Shown piece after piece: positions 26,254 to 38,226 of a stretch of DNA of 64,000 nucleotides. How positions within the stretch are numbered: position 1 is the stretch's first letter; every line of letters begins with the position of its first letter. Under the pieces are notes generated by a model. It saw nothing but the letters and a program-made list of their open reading frames with translations, had not been told where the DNA came from and ran no database searches. This DNA comes from Massilia sp. R2A-15 (GTDB taxonomy: Bacteria > Pseudomonadota > Gammaproteobacteria > Burkholderiales > Burkholderiaceae_D). The stretch covers positions 2,542,001 through 2,606,000 of the forward strand of contig NZ_CP131935.1 in assembly GCF_030704305.1 (NCBI RefSeq). The letters are read 5' to 3'. The position numbers and the translations under genes were made by a program.

Positions 26254-27816
26254 CTAGCGCGGCGCCGGGTAGCCGGTAATCGCGGCGATCCTGCGGTACA
26301 TGGGCTGCAGCCGCCCGTACATCCTGCGGTACACCTCGCGGTACAGCCGGTCGTAGATGGCCCGGTTGGCAGCCACCGGCTCGAACACCTTGCCCACCCG
26401 CGTCATCGCCTGGACCGCGCTGGCGAAATCCGGATACAGCCCCAGCCCCACCGCCGCATCGATCGCCGCGCCCAGCGCCGACGTCTCGTACAAATGCGGT
26501 CGCGCCGTCGGCAGGCCGAAGATATCGGCGGTCAGCTGCATCGCCGCGTCGCTTTGCGAGCCGCCTCCCGACACCCGCAGCTCGGTGATCGCCACGCCGC
26601 TGCGCCGCTCGATGCGCTCCTTCCCCTCGCGCAGCGCGTACGCCAGCCCTTCCAAGATCGCGCGGTACATGTGCGCGCGCGTGTGCACGTCGCCGAAGCC
26701 GATGATGGCGCCCTTCGCTTCCGGCCCCGGCACCTTGATCCCCGGCGTCCAGTAAGGCTGCAGCATCAGCCCCATCGCGCCGGGCGGCACGGCGGCGGCC
26801 AGTTCGTCGAACAGCCGCTCGGGCGCCACGTCCTCGGCCAGCGCGCGCGCCCGTTCGTGGTGGCCGAACTGCTCCTTGAACCAGCTGACCATCCAGAAGC
26901 CGCGGAAGATCTGCACCTCTGTGCTGTAGGCGCCCGGAATCGCGGCCGGATACGGCGGAATGAAGCGGGTCACTTCGACGTATCGCCTGCCGGTGGTGTT
27001 GATGGTGGCGGTGGTGCCGTAGCTGAGGCAGCCGACGTGCGGCTCGATGCAGCCGGCGCCGATCACTTCGCAGGCCTTGTCGGCGGCGGCCGCCAGCAGC
27101 GGCGTGCCGGCCGGGATGCCGGTGGCGGCGGCCGCCTGCGCGTCGATGGCGCCAATCCGGCTTCCGGGCGGCGCCAGCTCGGGCAGCATCGACGGCTCGA
27201 TCGCCAGCGCCTGCCATTTCCAGTCGCGCTTGCCGGCCCAGCGATGGCGCTTGTAGTCGAACGGCACATAGCCCACCTGCGCCGCGGCCGAATCGACGAA
27301 GCGGCCGCACAGCCGGTAGTTCAGCCAGCCCGACAGCAGCAGGAACTTGTCGGTACTGTCCCAGATTTCGCGCTGCTCGGCGCGGATCCAGTTGATCTCG
27401 GCCTGGCTGCGGAAGGTGTCGATGGTGGCGGAAAGGCCGGCCAGGCGGAACGCGGCGCGCCACCACGGCCCTACCCGCGGCAGCTGGTCCGTGACGCGCT
27501 GGTCCAGCCAAGTGATCGCGGGACGCAGCGGCTTGCCCTGCGCGTCGAGGCTGACCACCGTGCCGCGCTGGGTGGTGACGGCCACGCCCTGCACGCCGTC
27601 CTTGTTCACGCCGGGCTGCGTCCACAAGCCCTGGCAGGCCTCGCACACGGCCTGCCACCAGCCTTCCGGGTCGTGCTCGTGCCAGCCCGGTTGAGTAGAA
27701 TGGTACTCATCGAGGTGGATCTGCGATTTGGCGACGATTTCGCCATCCAGGTCGAACAGGATGGCGCGCACGCTCTGGGTGCCGTTGTCGATGGCGAGGA
27801 TGGTTTTAGCTGGCAT
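26254..27816 (-). CDS. FGGY-family carbohydrate kinase
   Basis: A 520-residue sugar kinase of the glycerol/xylulose kinase superfamily. ILAIDNGTQSVRAILFD is the N-terminal phosphate-binding motif, QGVAVTTQRGTVV follows, and VSGGGSQSDAAMQLTADI is the C-terminal ATP-binding signature. Substrate cannot be assigned: there are no sugar transporter or dehydrogenase genes beside it. AAAGAG lies before the ATG, within the edge of a family A repeat. Confidence 0.92.
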   Translation of the reverse strand: MPAKTILAIDNGTQSVRAILFDLDGEIVAKSQIHLDEYHSTQPGWHEHDPEGWWQAVCEACQGLWTQPGVNKDGVQGVAVTTQRGTVVSLDAQGKPLRPAITWLDQRVTDQLPRVGPWWRAAFRLAGLSATIDTFRSQAEINWIRAEQREIWDSTDKFLLLSGWLNYRLCGRFVDSAAAQVGYVPFDYKRHRWAGKRDWKWQALAIEPSMLPELAPPGSRIGAIDAQAAAATGIPAGTPLLAAAADKACEVIGAGCIEPHVGCLSYGTTATINTTGRRYVEVTRFIPPYPAAIPGAYSTEVQIFRGFWMVSWFKEQFGHHERARALAEDVAPERLFDELAAAVPPGAMGLMLQPYWTPGIKVPGPEAKGAIIGFGDVHTRAHMYRAILEGLAYALREGKERIERRSGVAITELRVSGGGSQSDAAMQLTADIFGLPTARPHLYETSALGAAIDAAVGLGLYPDFASAVQAMTRVGKVFEPVAANRAIYDRLYREVYRRMYGRLQPMYRRIAAITGYPAPR

Positions 27817-27830
27817 GGCTCTTTGAAAAT

Positions 27831-27897
27831 GGGGTCAGGTCCGCAGGACCAGACCCCGGCTGTGGTGGTCGGGGTCTGGTCCTGCGGACCTGACCCC
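27831..27897. repeat. Family A palindromic element, exact inverted pair
   Basis: Units at 27831-27857 and 27871-27897 are exact reverse complements and identical in sequence to those at 12327-12407, but the spacer is only 13 bases. It sits between divergent genes, so terminator function alone does not explain its position. Confidence 0.9.
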
Positions 27898-27963
27898 ATC
27901 TTCGCGTTGCATCATGCCAGAGAGTGGTCCCGGCGGCTACCGGCCGAGTGGTTTCATCGGCGC

Positions 27964-27969
27964 TATAAT
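27964..27969 (+). promoter_or_regulatory. TATAAT -10 element ahead of dapC
   Basis: A perfect TATAAT 10 bases before the ATG of dapC. No clear TTGACA lies at 17 bases upstream. If it is used, transcription would begin within a few bases of the ATG at 27979 or about 33 bases before the alternative GTG. Confidence 0.45.
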
Positions 27970-27978
27970 GACAGCGCT

Positions 27979-29232
27979 ATGTCGCACCACGCTAACCCTG
28001 GTACCGCCGTGAATCCACAACTCGAAAAACTTCACCCCTACCCGTTCGAAAAGCTGCGCCAGTTGTTTGCCGACGTGACGCCCAATCCGGCCTTCACGCC
28101 CATCAGTCTTGGCATCGGCGAGCCGAAGCACCCCACCCCGGCCTTCATCCAGCGCGCGCTGACCCACAGCGTGCAGGGCCTGGCCAACTATCCGAGCACC
28201 CACGGCAGCGATCCGCTGCGCGCGGCCATCGCCGGCTGGCTGGAACGGCGCTACGGCGTGCCGCCGCTCGACCCGGCCACCCAGGTCCTGCCCGTCAACG
28301 GCTCGCGCGAGGCGCTGTTCGGCATCGCCCACTGCGTAATCGACTCGTCGCAGCAGGCGCTGGTCATCTGTCCCAACCCGTTCTATCAGATCTACGAAGG
28401 CGCCACCTACCTGGCCGGCGCCGAGACGTACTTCGTCAATTCCGAGCCGGCCCGCAATTTCGCCTGCGACTACGCCAAGGTGCCGGCCGACGTCTGGCCG
28501 CGCGTGCAGCTGTTGTATCTCTGCTCGCCGGGCAATCCGACCGGCGCCACGCTCTCGCTGGGCGACTGGCGCCAGCTGTTCGAACTGGCCGACCGCCACG
28601 GCTTCGTGATCGCCGCCGACGAGTGCTACTCCGAGATCTACCACGGCAGCGCGCCGCCATTGGGCGCGCTCGAAGCGGCCCATGCGCTCGGCCGCAGCGG
28701 CGGCGAGCATCCGTACAAGCACCTGGTGGTGTTCTCCAGCCTGTCGAAGCGCTCCAACGTGCCCGGCATGCGCTCGGGCTTCGTGGCCGGCGACGCGGCC
28801 ATCCTGAAGAAATTCCTGCTTTACCGCACCTACTGCGGCGGCGCGATGTCGCCGCCGGTGCAGGCCGCGTCGATCGCGGCCTGGGGCGACGAGACCCACG
28901 TGATCGAGAACCGCGCCAAGTACAAGGAAAAATTCCACTTGGTGACGCCGCTGCTGCGCCAGGTGCTCGATGTCGAACTGCCCGACGCCGGCTTCTATCT
29001 GTGGGCTGACGTGCGCCGCAGCGGCCTGTCGGACACCGAATTTGCCCGCCGCCTGTATGCCGAATACAATGTGACGGTCCTCCCGGGCAGCTACCTGGCG
29101 CGCAGCGCGCACGGCATCAACCCGGGTGAAAACCGCGTGCGCATGGCGCTGGTGGCCGAAGTCGACGAAGGCCTCGAAGCAGCCCAGCGCATCGTCCAGT
29201 TTTGCACCGCCCTCAAAGCATCCTCCCACTAG
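27979..29232 (+). CDS. dapC: Succinyldiaminopimelate transaminase DapC
   Basis: A PLP aminotransferase in lysine and peptidoglycan precursor synthesis: it makes N-succinyl-LL-2,6-diaminopimelate. [13 protein letters not shown] at the N-terminus is typical of betaproteobacterial DapC, and [22 protein letters not shown] and the PLP lysine in [16 protein letters not shown] are seen. dapD follows 14 bases later, supporting the assignment. Start is uncertain: ATG at 27979 gives 417 residues, a GTG at 28009 gives 407 and matches family N-termini better; neither has a good ribosome site. Confidence 0.93.
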   Translation: MSHHANPGTAVNPQLEKLHPYPFEKLRQLFADVTPNPAFTPISLGIGEPKHPTPAFIQRALTHSVQGLANYPSTHGSDPLRAAIAGWLERRYGVPPLDPATQVLPVNGSREALFGIAHCVIDSSQQALVICPNPFYQIYEGATYLAGAETYFVNSEPARNFACDYAKVPADVWPRVQLLYLCSPGNPTGATLSLGDWRQLFELADRHGFVIAADECYSEIYHGSAPPLGALEAAHALGRSGGEHPYKHLVVFSSLSKRSNVPGMRSGFVAGDAAILKKFLLYRTYCGGAMSPPVQAASIAAWGDETHVIENRAKYKEKFHLVTPLLRQVLDVELPDAGFYLWADVRRSGLSDTEFARRLYAEYNVTVLPGSYLARSAHGINPGENRVRMALVAEVDEGLEAAQRIVQFCTALKASSH

Positions 29233-29246
29233 AATCAGAAGACATC

Positions 29247-30074
<828 letters not shown>

Positions 30075-30084
30075 GGAGCGAATC

Positions 30085-31227
30085 ATGGCGATGGACCGCT
30101 TGTTCCAGCTGATGAAGGAGAAGAACGCGTCGGACATGTTCTTCGCCGTGAATTCGCCGGTGCACATCAAGATCAACGGGAACCTCATCCCGATCAACCA
30201 GCAGCGGCTCGAGCCGGAGAACATCGAGTCGCTGCTGTCCGAAGTGGCCACGCCGGCGCAGATGGCGGAGCTCGGGAGCACCAATGAGCTCAACATGGGC
30301 ATCTCGGTGCCCAACCTGGGACGCTTCCGCCTGTCGGCGTTCCGCCAGCGCGGCAGCATCTCGGCGGTGTTCCGCTTCGTGCCGGCGCAGATCCCCGCGC
30401 TGGGCGACCTGGGACTGCCGCCGGTGCTGTCCGAACTGATCATGGAAAAGCGCGGCCTGATGCTGCTGGTGGGCGCCACCGGCTCGGGCAAGTCCACGAC
30501 CATCGCCTCGATGCTGGACCACCGCAACGAGCTGCGCGCCGGCCATATCCTGACGCTGGAAGACCCGATCGAGTACCTCTTCAAGAACAAGAAGTCGATC
30601 GTCAACCAGCGCGAGATCGGCAGCGACGCGCTGGACTTCGCCACGGCACTGCGCAACTCGATGCGACAGGCGCCGGACTGCATCCTGATCGGCGAAATCC
30701 GCGACAAGGAAACCATGGCCGCGGCGCTGGCGTACGCGCAGTCGGGCCACCTGGTGCTGGCCACGCTGCATGCCAATAACAGCTACAACGCGCTCAATCG
30801 CATCATCAGCTTCTACCCGATCGAGAACCGGCCGGCGCTGCTGCAGGACCTGTCGTCGGCGGTGCGGGCGATTGTCTCACAGCGGCTGGTGCGTTCCGCC
30901 GCCGGTGGCACGCGCCAGGCCGCGGTCGAGGTGATGGTCAATACGCGCTACGTCGCCGACCTGATCGAAAAAGGCGAGATCGGCCAGATCAAGGAAGCGA
31001 TGGACAAGAGCCTGTCGCCCGGCTCGCAGACGTTCGAGACGGCGCTCCTGGCGCTGGTGCGCAGCGGCCTGGTGACGCAGGAGGAAGCGCTGGCCAATGC
31101 CGATTCGGCGACCAACCTGCTATGGCTGCTCAATAACGGCCCTGCCGCACAAGACGCGCAGCAGCCGGAAGCGTCCAAGCCGGCCGAAGAAGGCCCGTCG
31201 TTTACCGAGTTCACCCTCAATACCTGA
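30085..31227 (+). CDS. pilU: PilT/PilU-family twitching ATPase
   Basis: A 380-residue secretion-type ATPase that powers pilus retraction. Walker A is GATGSGKSTT, the Asp box region is LTLEDPIEYLF, Walker B-type is CILIGEIRDKETM and the His box is LATLHANNSYNALNRI. The C-terminal extension (QQPEASKPAEEG) and N-terminus (DRLFQLMKEKNASDMFF) fit PilU better than PilT, but the subgroup call is by eye. AAGGAG precedes the ATG, 10 bases after dapD, so it may be co-transcribed with the dap genes. Confidence 0.9.
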   Translation: MAMDRLFQLMKEKNASDMFFAVNSPVHIKINGNLIPINQQRLEPENIESLLSEVATPAQMAELGSTNELNMGISVPNLGRFRLSAFRQRGSISAVFRFVPAQIPALGDLGLPPVLSELIMEKRGLMLLVGATGSGKSTTIASMLDHRNELRAGHILTLEDPIEYLFKNKKSIVNQREIGSDALDFATALRNSMRQAPDCILIGEIRDKETMAAALAYAQSGHLVLATLHANNSYNALNRIISFYPIENRPALLQDLSSAVRAIVSQRLVRSAAGGTRQAAVEVMVNTRYVADLIEKGEIGQIKEAMDKSLSPGSQTFETALLALVRSGLVTQEEALANADSATNLLWLLNNGPAAQDAQQPEASKPAEEGPSFTEFTLNT

Positions 31228-31235
31228 GCGATTCG

Positions 31236-31262
31236 GGGGTCTGGTCCTGCGGACCTGACCCC
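31236..31262. repeat. Family A palindrome, single unit
   Basis: One 27-base unit identical to the second unit of the 12327-12407 pair, nine bases after the pilU stop. A CATTTT follows, so it could terminate the dapC-dapD-pilU transcript. Confidence 0.85.
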
Positions 31263-31426
31263 ATTTTCACCCGCCCTGCATATCCCATAGTTTTGCCCGC
31301 CTAAACGATATATTTCGATCAATGATTTAAATATAATCTTGATTTTTTACACATATACTTGAGCGACCGCTCGGCCAGACGCGCACCTCCGTCGACGAGA
31401 CAACTTGTTTCTCCTCGGGAGGTTGC

Positions 31427-33187
31427 ATGTTCGGATCCGGCGTTCTCGATACCGTCATCGGCGTCATTTTTGTCTTCCTGCTGGTGAGCCTCCTGGTCAC
31501 GACAGGCAACGAACTTCTCGCCGCCGTCATCCGTTCCCGCGCCAAATGGCTCGAATACGGCATTCACCGGCTGATCGGATCGGACTGGGCGAAACAGTTG
31601 TACGAGCATCCGCTGATCGAAGGGTCGACTCAGGACTACAAAGCCAGTGCGGCCGGCGTCCGCCCCCTGTTCGGCACGGGCCCCTCCTACATCCCGTCGC
31701 GCGTGTTCGCCAACATTCTCATGGAACTGGTGCACGGCGCCGACAACGCACTGCGTCGAACCGAGGCGGCGTTGCAACAGTCTCTCGATATGGCCACCAC
31801 AGGCGCCGCCGCGGTGGCCGACATCAAGCTCGCGGTGGACCAGATGGCAACCTCCCTGCCCACCTTCCTTCCGCCAAAGGCCGCGGCTGCCATAAAGAAA
31901 GACCTGGAGCAGCTGTCGGCCATCCTCGGCCGCAACGACGCTGGGCGACTTGCCGGCTGGCTGGGCGAACTGGAGGGCCGGACGCGCGCTGTTACCGATC
32001 CGACGCTGGCCGCGACGAAGGCGGCCCTCTCCGACCTGGTGGTAGGCGCAAAGAACGGCAATTTGGGCATGGCGAAAATTCGCCAGGCGACCGTGGACGC
32101 CATCGCCGCGGTGCCTCCCGGCGCAGTGGGGGAAATGCTCAAGGCGGACTTGAACATGGTGCTGACCCGGCTCGACGCCGGATACACCGTAGCCGATGCG
32201 GCAGCCGACGTGCAGCGCTTCATTCGCAGCATCCCGGCGGGTTATGTTCGCCACCTGATCGAAGAACTCAAAAATGACAAGATGCGCCAGACTCTGCTCC
32301 TGCTGTTCGACGATGCCGCCAACGACGTCGAGAAATTCAAGCAGAACATCGAAGTCTGGTTCAACAATGCGATGGACCGCGTCGGAGGCTGGTACAAGCG
32401 GCGCGCGCAGGGAGTCACGTTCGGCATCAGCCTGTTGGTGGTAGTGCTGATGAATGTCGATGCGCTGCTGATTGTCCGCTACCTCGACGCCAACTCCGGG
32501 GTTCGAAACGGACTGGTCGCGCAGGCCCAGGCGTTTGTCGACGCCAAAGCCAAAGAGCCGGCGGCGCAGAAAGAAGTGACGGCGGGCGGCGAGCCAGTCA
32601 AGGGCACACTCACCTTTGCATCGCCAGCGGAGAAGGAAGTCGACGTCGTTTTTTCCACCACCGCACCGGGCGGCGTATTCACGCCGAAATCGGTCACGGT
32701 CAAGCCGGGCGCCACGAGCGTCGACTACACGCTCGCTACGGACATACTCGACCGTCCCGTGAAAGCGGTGATCGAAGGTAAAGCCGATGGGCTGGCGATC
32801 GCGCCCGTCACTGTCGATCTCCGGGAAAGCTATCCAGCGCAGCTAAAACGCGTGCAGCAGCAGCTGATGGCGCTCAAGCTGCCAATCGGCTGGGTGCGCG
32901 AACCAGCAGCCCAGGCCGATCAGGAAATGCGCCTTGGTATTCCGGATTGGGACAAGAATTTCTTCGACACGGTGTGGTATCACCTGCTCGGCTGGCTGAT
33001 CACCGCGATCGCGGCCACGCTGGGCGCGCCGTTCTGGTTCGACATGCTTAACAAAGTCATGTCGATTCGCTCCGCCGGCAAGGCGCCAGAAGAAATGCCG
33101 AAGTCGCCGGAGGTGGTGCAGGCGCCAATGGCGCCCGGCCAGTCGGCAGCCGAAGCGAGTCGCATGGCCGCCTTATTCAAAAAGTGA
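31427..33187 (+). CDS. Large membrane protein with inserted beta-rich segment
   Basis: A 586-residue protein of unknown function. Membrane helices lie at about 8-30, 330-352 and 518-540; the last is followed by GAPFWFDMLNKVMSIRSAGK. Between helices 1 and 2 is a long mostly helical region (95-320). Between helices 2 and 3, residues about 383-467 look like an Ig- or CalX-type beta sandwich (VKGTLTFASP, TPKSVTVKPGATSVDYTL, APVTVDL), placing it on the opposite side of the membrane from the helical region. GGGAGG lies before the ATG. The upstream region is AT-rich with a TATAAT at 31332-31337. No partner gene is obvious. Confidence 0.85.
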   Translation: MFGSGVLDTVIGVIFVFLLVSLLVTTGNELLAAVIRSRAKWLEYGIHRLIGSDWAKQLYEHPLIEGSTQDYKASAAGVRPLFGTGPSYIPSRVFANILMELVHGADNALRRTEAALQQSLDMATTGAAAVADIKLAVDQMATSLPTFLPPKAAAAIKKDLEQLSAILGRNDAGRLAGWLGELEGRTRAVTDPTLAATKAALSDLVVGAKNGNLGMAKIRQATVDAIAAVPPGAVGEMLKADLNMVLTRLDAGYTVADAAADVQRFIRSIPAGYVRHLIEELKNDKMRQTLLLLFDDAANDVEKFKQNIEVWFNNAMDRVGGWYKRRAQGVTFGISLLVVVLMNVDALLIVRYLDANSGVRNGLVAQAQAFVDAKAKEPAAQKEVTAGGEPVKGTLTFASPAEKEVDVVFSTTAPGGVFTPKSVTVKPGATSVDYTLATDILDRPVKAVIEGKADGLAIAPVTVDLRESYPAQLKRVQQQLMALKLPIGWVREPAAQADQEMRLGIPDWDKNFFDTVWYHLLGWLITAIAATLGAPFWFDMLNKVMSIRSAGKAPEEMPKSPEVVQAPMAPGQSAAEASRMAALFKK

Positions 33188-33213
33188 AGCCACGCCATCG
33201 CGCGCTGGGCGAA

Positions 33214-33408
33214 TCAGTCTCCCGATTCGCTCAGTTCGGCGATGCGCCGCTTGACGTCCTCCACCCGCTCGCCGACCTCGTTGATCACCCTGGCGAGCAG
33301 CGCGCGCGACACGTCGAGCTCCTTCGTCCAGTACGCCAGCTCAGACTCGACGAGTACGTTGATCCGGTCATCGGGCTGCGCGCCCGGCTCCAATGGATTG
33401 CCGCTCAT
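33214..33408 (-). CDS. Small DUF3606-type protein
   Basis: A 64-residue protein with DDRINVLVESELAYWTKELDVSRALLARVINEVG, split here as DDRINVLVES / YWTKELDVS / LLARVINEVG, which is the pattern of the DUF3606 family (RINV...YWT..fgVs...L..av..vG). Function unknown in the family. GGAGG lies seven bases before the ATG at 33406-33408; the longer frame upstream has no support. Confidence 0.75.
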   Translation of the reverse strand: MSGNPLEPGAQPDDRINVLVESELAYWTKELDVSRALLARVINEVGERVEDVKRRIAELSESGD

Positions 33409-33490
33409 GATTCCTCCGATATTCGTGAAACCATAGTCTCGCACTTTGGCCGGTTCGGTGACGCACTGGCGGTGAAGCTCAAGCGGCCGA

Positions 33491-34027
33491 TCAGGGCTTG
33501 AGCGTTCCCTCGATCGAATCGTCGAGGGTCTTGCCAATCACGGCGCCCACCAGGATCTTGGCGCCGGCCACCGCGTTGCCGTGCTTGTTGTCCCAATAGT
33601 AGGCGCTGGTCGGCGTGACCTTGATCGCGGTGATGCGCGGGTCGTCCTCACCCTCGGTGAACCAGGTCTTCAGCACGAAGTTCCACAGCGCCTTGATGCG
33701 CGCCGGGTCGCGCGTGATGGTGGCGGTGCCCTTCACGCTGAGGAAGCCGGAGTGCGCCGATCCGCGGAAATACAGCTGTACCGCCGGGTCGCGCCCGATC
33801 GCCAGGTTCTTGTGGCTGTCCGACGCGCTGAGGAACCACAGGTCGCCATTGTCGTCGACCTCGCGCACGCTCATCGGGCGCGCGCCGCCGGTCTCGCTCC
33901 CCGTGTCGGCGGTGCAGAAAAAACAGGTGTCGGCGTCCTCGACCAGCTTTTTCAGCTTCTCGACCGCGTCCTTGCCGGCGAGGTCCTGGTGATTGTGTTC
34001 GGGCTGCTGTTTGTTGATCGAATCCAT
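33491..34027 (-). CDS. Pyridoxamine 5'-phosphate oxidase-like stress protein
   Basis: A 178-residue member of the split-barrel flavin-binding group often called general stress protein 26. Supporting segments are DTCFFCTADTG, RPMSVREVDDNGDLWFLS and VQLYFRGSAHSGFLSVKGTATI. It probably binds FMN, FAD or F420-like cofactor; substrate unknown. CAGGAG precedes the ATG at 34025-34027 (MDSINKQQ); an upstream in-frame start would add 14 residues. Confidence 0.88.
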   Translation of the reverse strand: MDSINKQQPEHNHQDLAGKDAVEKLKKLVEDADTCFFCTADTGSETGGARPMSVREVDDNGDLWFLSASDSHKNLAIGRDPAVQLYFRGSAHSGFLSVKGTATITRDPARIKALWNFVLKTWFTEGEDDPRITAIKVTPTSAYYWDNKHGNAVAGAKILVGAVIGKTLDDSIEGTLKP

Positions 34028-34155
34028 GGCATCTCCTGTCGTTTTTGTCCTGAACAAAATAGACTTCATGATACTTTCGGCGGCGCGCGCCGAATGTTGG
34101 ATACCTAACAGAATGTGCTACGCTAGGCCTGTGTGTTTGCGCAGCGGAGTTTGCG

Positions 34156-34545
34156 ATGAGCATCGAACTCGATCACTTCATAGTGCCTTGCAAAAACCAG
34201 GTCGAATCCGCCCGGCGGCTGGCCGAACTGCTCGGCGTGCCCTGGGAAAAATCCACCCTGGGCGGCTTCTCCCCGGTCTACCTCAACGACGGCCTCACCC
34301 TCGACTTCCAGCAGACCAGCGAACCCTATCCGGTCGCGCACTATTGTTTCCGCGTCAGCCAGGCGCAATTCGACGCCATCCTGGCGCGCCTGCAGGGCGC
34401 CGGGATCGCGTATCGCAGCCGGGTCTCCGGGCCCGTGGACATGAAAAGCAACCAGGAATACGGGGGCGATATGGTGTACTGGAACGAACCCGACGGGCAT
34501 CTGTGGGAAATGCTGACCGTCAGCTACGCTCGCAAGCCGTCATGA
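34156..34545 (+). CDS. VOC/glyoxalase-fold protein
   Basis: A 129-residue protein of the vicinal oxygen chelate superfamily. It starts IELDHFIVPCKN with a potential metal His, has HYCFRVSQAQFDAILARL in the middle and ends GDMVYWNEPDGHLWEMLTV, where the Glu of LWEML is the usual last metal ligand. Enzymatic role unknown. Its stop overlaps the start of the next gene (ATGA). Confidence 0.88.
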   Translation: MSIELDHFIVPCKNQVESARRLAELLGVPWEKSTLGGFSPVYLNDGLTLDFQQTSEPYPVAHYCFRVSQAQFDAILARLQGAGIAYRSRVSGPVDMKSNQEYGGDMVYWNEPDGHLWEMLTVSYARKPS

Positions 34546-35696
34546 AGCCGCTCGCCGCCCTCCTGCTGGCCGCGCTGCTGGCCGGCTGCGCCAGTGCTCC
34601 GCCCACGCCGCCTGCGCCTTCCGACATGTTCAGCGACGCCACGTTCGGCAAGCCGGGCGATCATGTCGGCGCCGCCGACCTGTTTACAATGACGCCCGCG
34701 ATGCGCGCCTACCTGGCAAGCGCCGCCTTCCACGCCGAAATCCGCAACAAGGGGGCCGAGCAGGGACTGGTCGACGCGCTCTACCAAAAGGGCGAACTGA
34801 AAATCGAATACGACTCGGCGAAGACGCGCAACGCCGCCGAAACATTCGAAGCGCGCGCCGGTAACTGCCTGTCGCTGGTGATCATGACCGCCGCGTTCGC
34901 GAACGAGCTTGGCCTGAAAGTCAATTTCCAGAGTGTGCTGGTGGGCGACACGTGGCGCCGCAACGGCGGCCTCTACCTCGCCAGCAATCACGTCAACCTC
35001 ACGCTCGCGGCGCGGCCCTCGAGCACCATTTCGGTCGGGCCGGAACGTTCGCTGACGGTCGATTTCCTGCCCTCCGAAACCGCGGCGGCGCTCGACACCC
35101 GTCCGCTGGACCAGAACGCCATCGCCGCAATGTACATGAACAACCGGGCGATCGAGGCGATGGTGCAGGACCAGCTCGACAACGCTTACTGGTGGGCGCG
35201 CGCGGCGGTGACCCAAAACCCCGCCTTCATTTCCGCCTACAACACGCTGGCCGTCGTCTACCAGCGCCACGGCGACTGGCAGATGGCCGAACGCGCCTAT
35301 CGCACGGCGCTGCAGCGCGAGCCGGAAAACGTCGTCGTCATGCGCAACCTGGCGCCGCTGCTGGCGCAGATGGGCAAGACGGACGAGTCGCAGCAGATGC
35401 TCAAGCGCGCGGCCAGCATCGAGCCCTACCCGCCCTTCCACTTCTTCAACCAGGGCATGAGCGCGATGGCGCGCCACGACTACAAGGCGGCCCAGGCGCT
35501 GTTCGCGCGCGAAGTCAGGCGCGCGCCCTACTACGACGAATTTCACTTTTGGCTTGGCGTCGCCAGCCTGCGCCTGGGCGACACGGCGCGCGCCCGCGAA
35601 CATATCGCACTGGCTGTTGAAAACAGCACCACGAGCGACACGCGAACGCTGTATTCGGCCAAGCTCGAGCACTTGCGCGCGCAGCTGCCGCATTGA
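34542..35696 (+). CDS. Lipoprotein with transglutaminase-like and TPR regions
   Basis: A 384-residue envelope protein. Signal peptide with lipobox LLAGC (Cys16). Residues about 70-190 resemble a transglutaminase-like fold, with Cys in ARAGNCLSLVIMTAAFA and a downstream His in SNHVNLTL. Residues about 205-380 are TPR repeats (NPAFISAYNTLAVVYQRHGDW; EPENVVVMRNLAPLLAQMGK). It may cleave or bind protein/peptide substrates in the periplasm; the family is common in proteobacteria but uncharacterised. Start overlaps the VOC gene stop. Confidence 0.87.
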   Translation: MKPLAALLLAALLAGCASAPPTPPAPSDMFSDATFGKPGDHVGAADLFTMTPAMRAYLASAAFHAEIRNKGAEQGLVDALYQKGELKIEYDSAKTRNAAETFEARAGNCLSLVIMTAAFANELGLKVNFQSVLVGDTWRRNGGLYLASNHVNLTLAARPSSTISVGPERSLTVDFLPSETAAALDTRPLDQNAIAAMYMNNRAIEAMVQDQLDNAYWWARAAVTQNPAFISAYNTLAVVYQRHGDWQMAERAYRTALQREPENVVVMRNLAPLLAQMGKTDESQQMLKRAASIEPYPPFHFFNQGMSAMARHDYKAAQALFAREVRRAPYYDEFHFWLGVASLRLGDTARAREHIALAVENSTTSDTRTLYSAKLEHLRAQLPH

Positions 35697-35793
35697 TGGG
35701 GGCCGATCGGGCGGACGCGGGCTGTGCTATCCTCTCGGGTTCCCCAGAATTATCGACAAGTCGCCCATTCCGGCGCGGCGTGAGCGTGCGACC

Positions 35794-37292
<1,499 letters not shown>

Positions 37293-37314
37293 CGCGCCCA
37301 ACCGAGAATTCGCC

Positions 37315-38202
37315 ATGACCACGACCCAGTTCACCACCCCGCGCGACCTGCTGCGCTATGCCGTCACCCGCTTCAATACCGAAAAGCTGTTCTTCGGCCA
37401 TGGCAGCGCCGAGGCGCTCGACGAAGCGGCCTACCTGATCCTGCACACGCTCAAGCTCCCGCTCGACAAGCTCGATCCCTTCCTGGACGCGAAGCTGCTG
37501 CCCGACGAAGTGCTGCAGGTGCTGGCGGTCATCGAGCGGCGCGCCACCGAGCGCGTGCCGGCGGCCTACATCACCAACGAGGGCTGGCTGGGCACGTACG
37601 CGTTCTACGTCGACGAGCGCGTGATCGTGCCGCGCTCGTTCATCGCCGAGCTGATTCCCAATTCGTTCAGCCCGTGGGTCGAAGACGCCTTCGCGGTCGA
37701 GAACATCCTCGAACTGTGCACGGGTTCCGGCTGCCTGGCGATCATGATGGCCGACGCCTTCCCGAACAGCGTGGTCGATGCGGTCGATATCTCGCCGGAC
37801 GCGCTGGCGGTGGCCGAACACAATATCCGCGAGTACAAGCTCGAAGGCCGGGTCAATCCGATCCAGTCAGACCTGTACGCCAACGTGCCATTCAAGAAAT
37901 ACGACCTGATCGTCACCAATCCGCCGTACGTCAACTCGGATTCGATGGGCAAGCTGCCGCAGGAATACCTGCACGAGCCGCAGATCGCGCTGGCCGGCGG
38001 CGCCGACGGCATGGACCTCGTGCGCAAGATCGTCGAAGGCGCGGCCGACTACCTGACGCCGGAAGGTATCCTGATGGTCGAAATCGGCAATGAGCGCGAG
38101 TACGCCGAAGCCGCCTTCGGCCACCTCGGCCTGACCTGGCTGACCACCAGCGCCGGCGACGACATGGTGTTCATGCTCACCGCCGACCAGCTGAAGAAGT
38201 AA
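37315..38202 (+). CDS. prmB: Ribosomal protein uL3 glutamine methyltransferase PrmB
   Basis: Methylates a glutamine of ribosomal protein uL3. The 295-residue protein carries ILELCTGSGCLAIMMA (SAM motif I) and LIVTNPPYVNSD, the NPPY motif of glutamine N5-methyltransferases; the N-terminal helical part (RDLLRYAVTRF) is characteristic of PrmB rather than PrmC. It follows dapE by 22 bases. Confidence 0.95.
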   Translation: MTTTQFTTPRDLLRYAVTRFNTEKLFFGHGSAEALDEAAYLILHTLKLPLDKLDPFLDAKLLPDEVLQVLAVIERRATERVPAAYITNEGWLGTYAFYVDERVIVPRSFIAELIPNSFSPWVEDAFAVENILELCTGSGCLAIMMADAFPNSVVDAVDISPDALAVAEHNIREYKLEGRVNPIQSDLYANVPFKKYDLIVTNPPYVNSDSMGKLPQEYLHEPQIALAGGADGMDLVRKIVEGAADYLTPEGILMVEIGNEREYAEAAFGHLGLTWLTTSAGDDMVFMLTADQLKK

Positions 38203-38226
38203 ATTTCGCAGTAGCGCGAAGTCAGC

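Noticed and set aside
26494..29232. Plus-strand frame of 912 codons
   Set aside because: Only its last ~417 codons are real (dapC); the rest is antisense to the FGGY kinase and reads through a family A repeat.
31332..31337. TATAAT upstream of the large membrane protein gene as a full promoter
   Set aside because: There is no matching -35 element at normal spacing, so it is mentioned only in that gene's entry.
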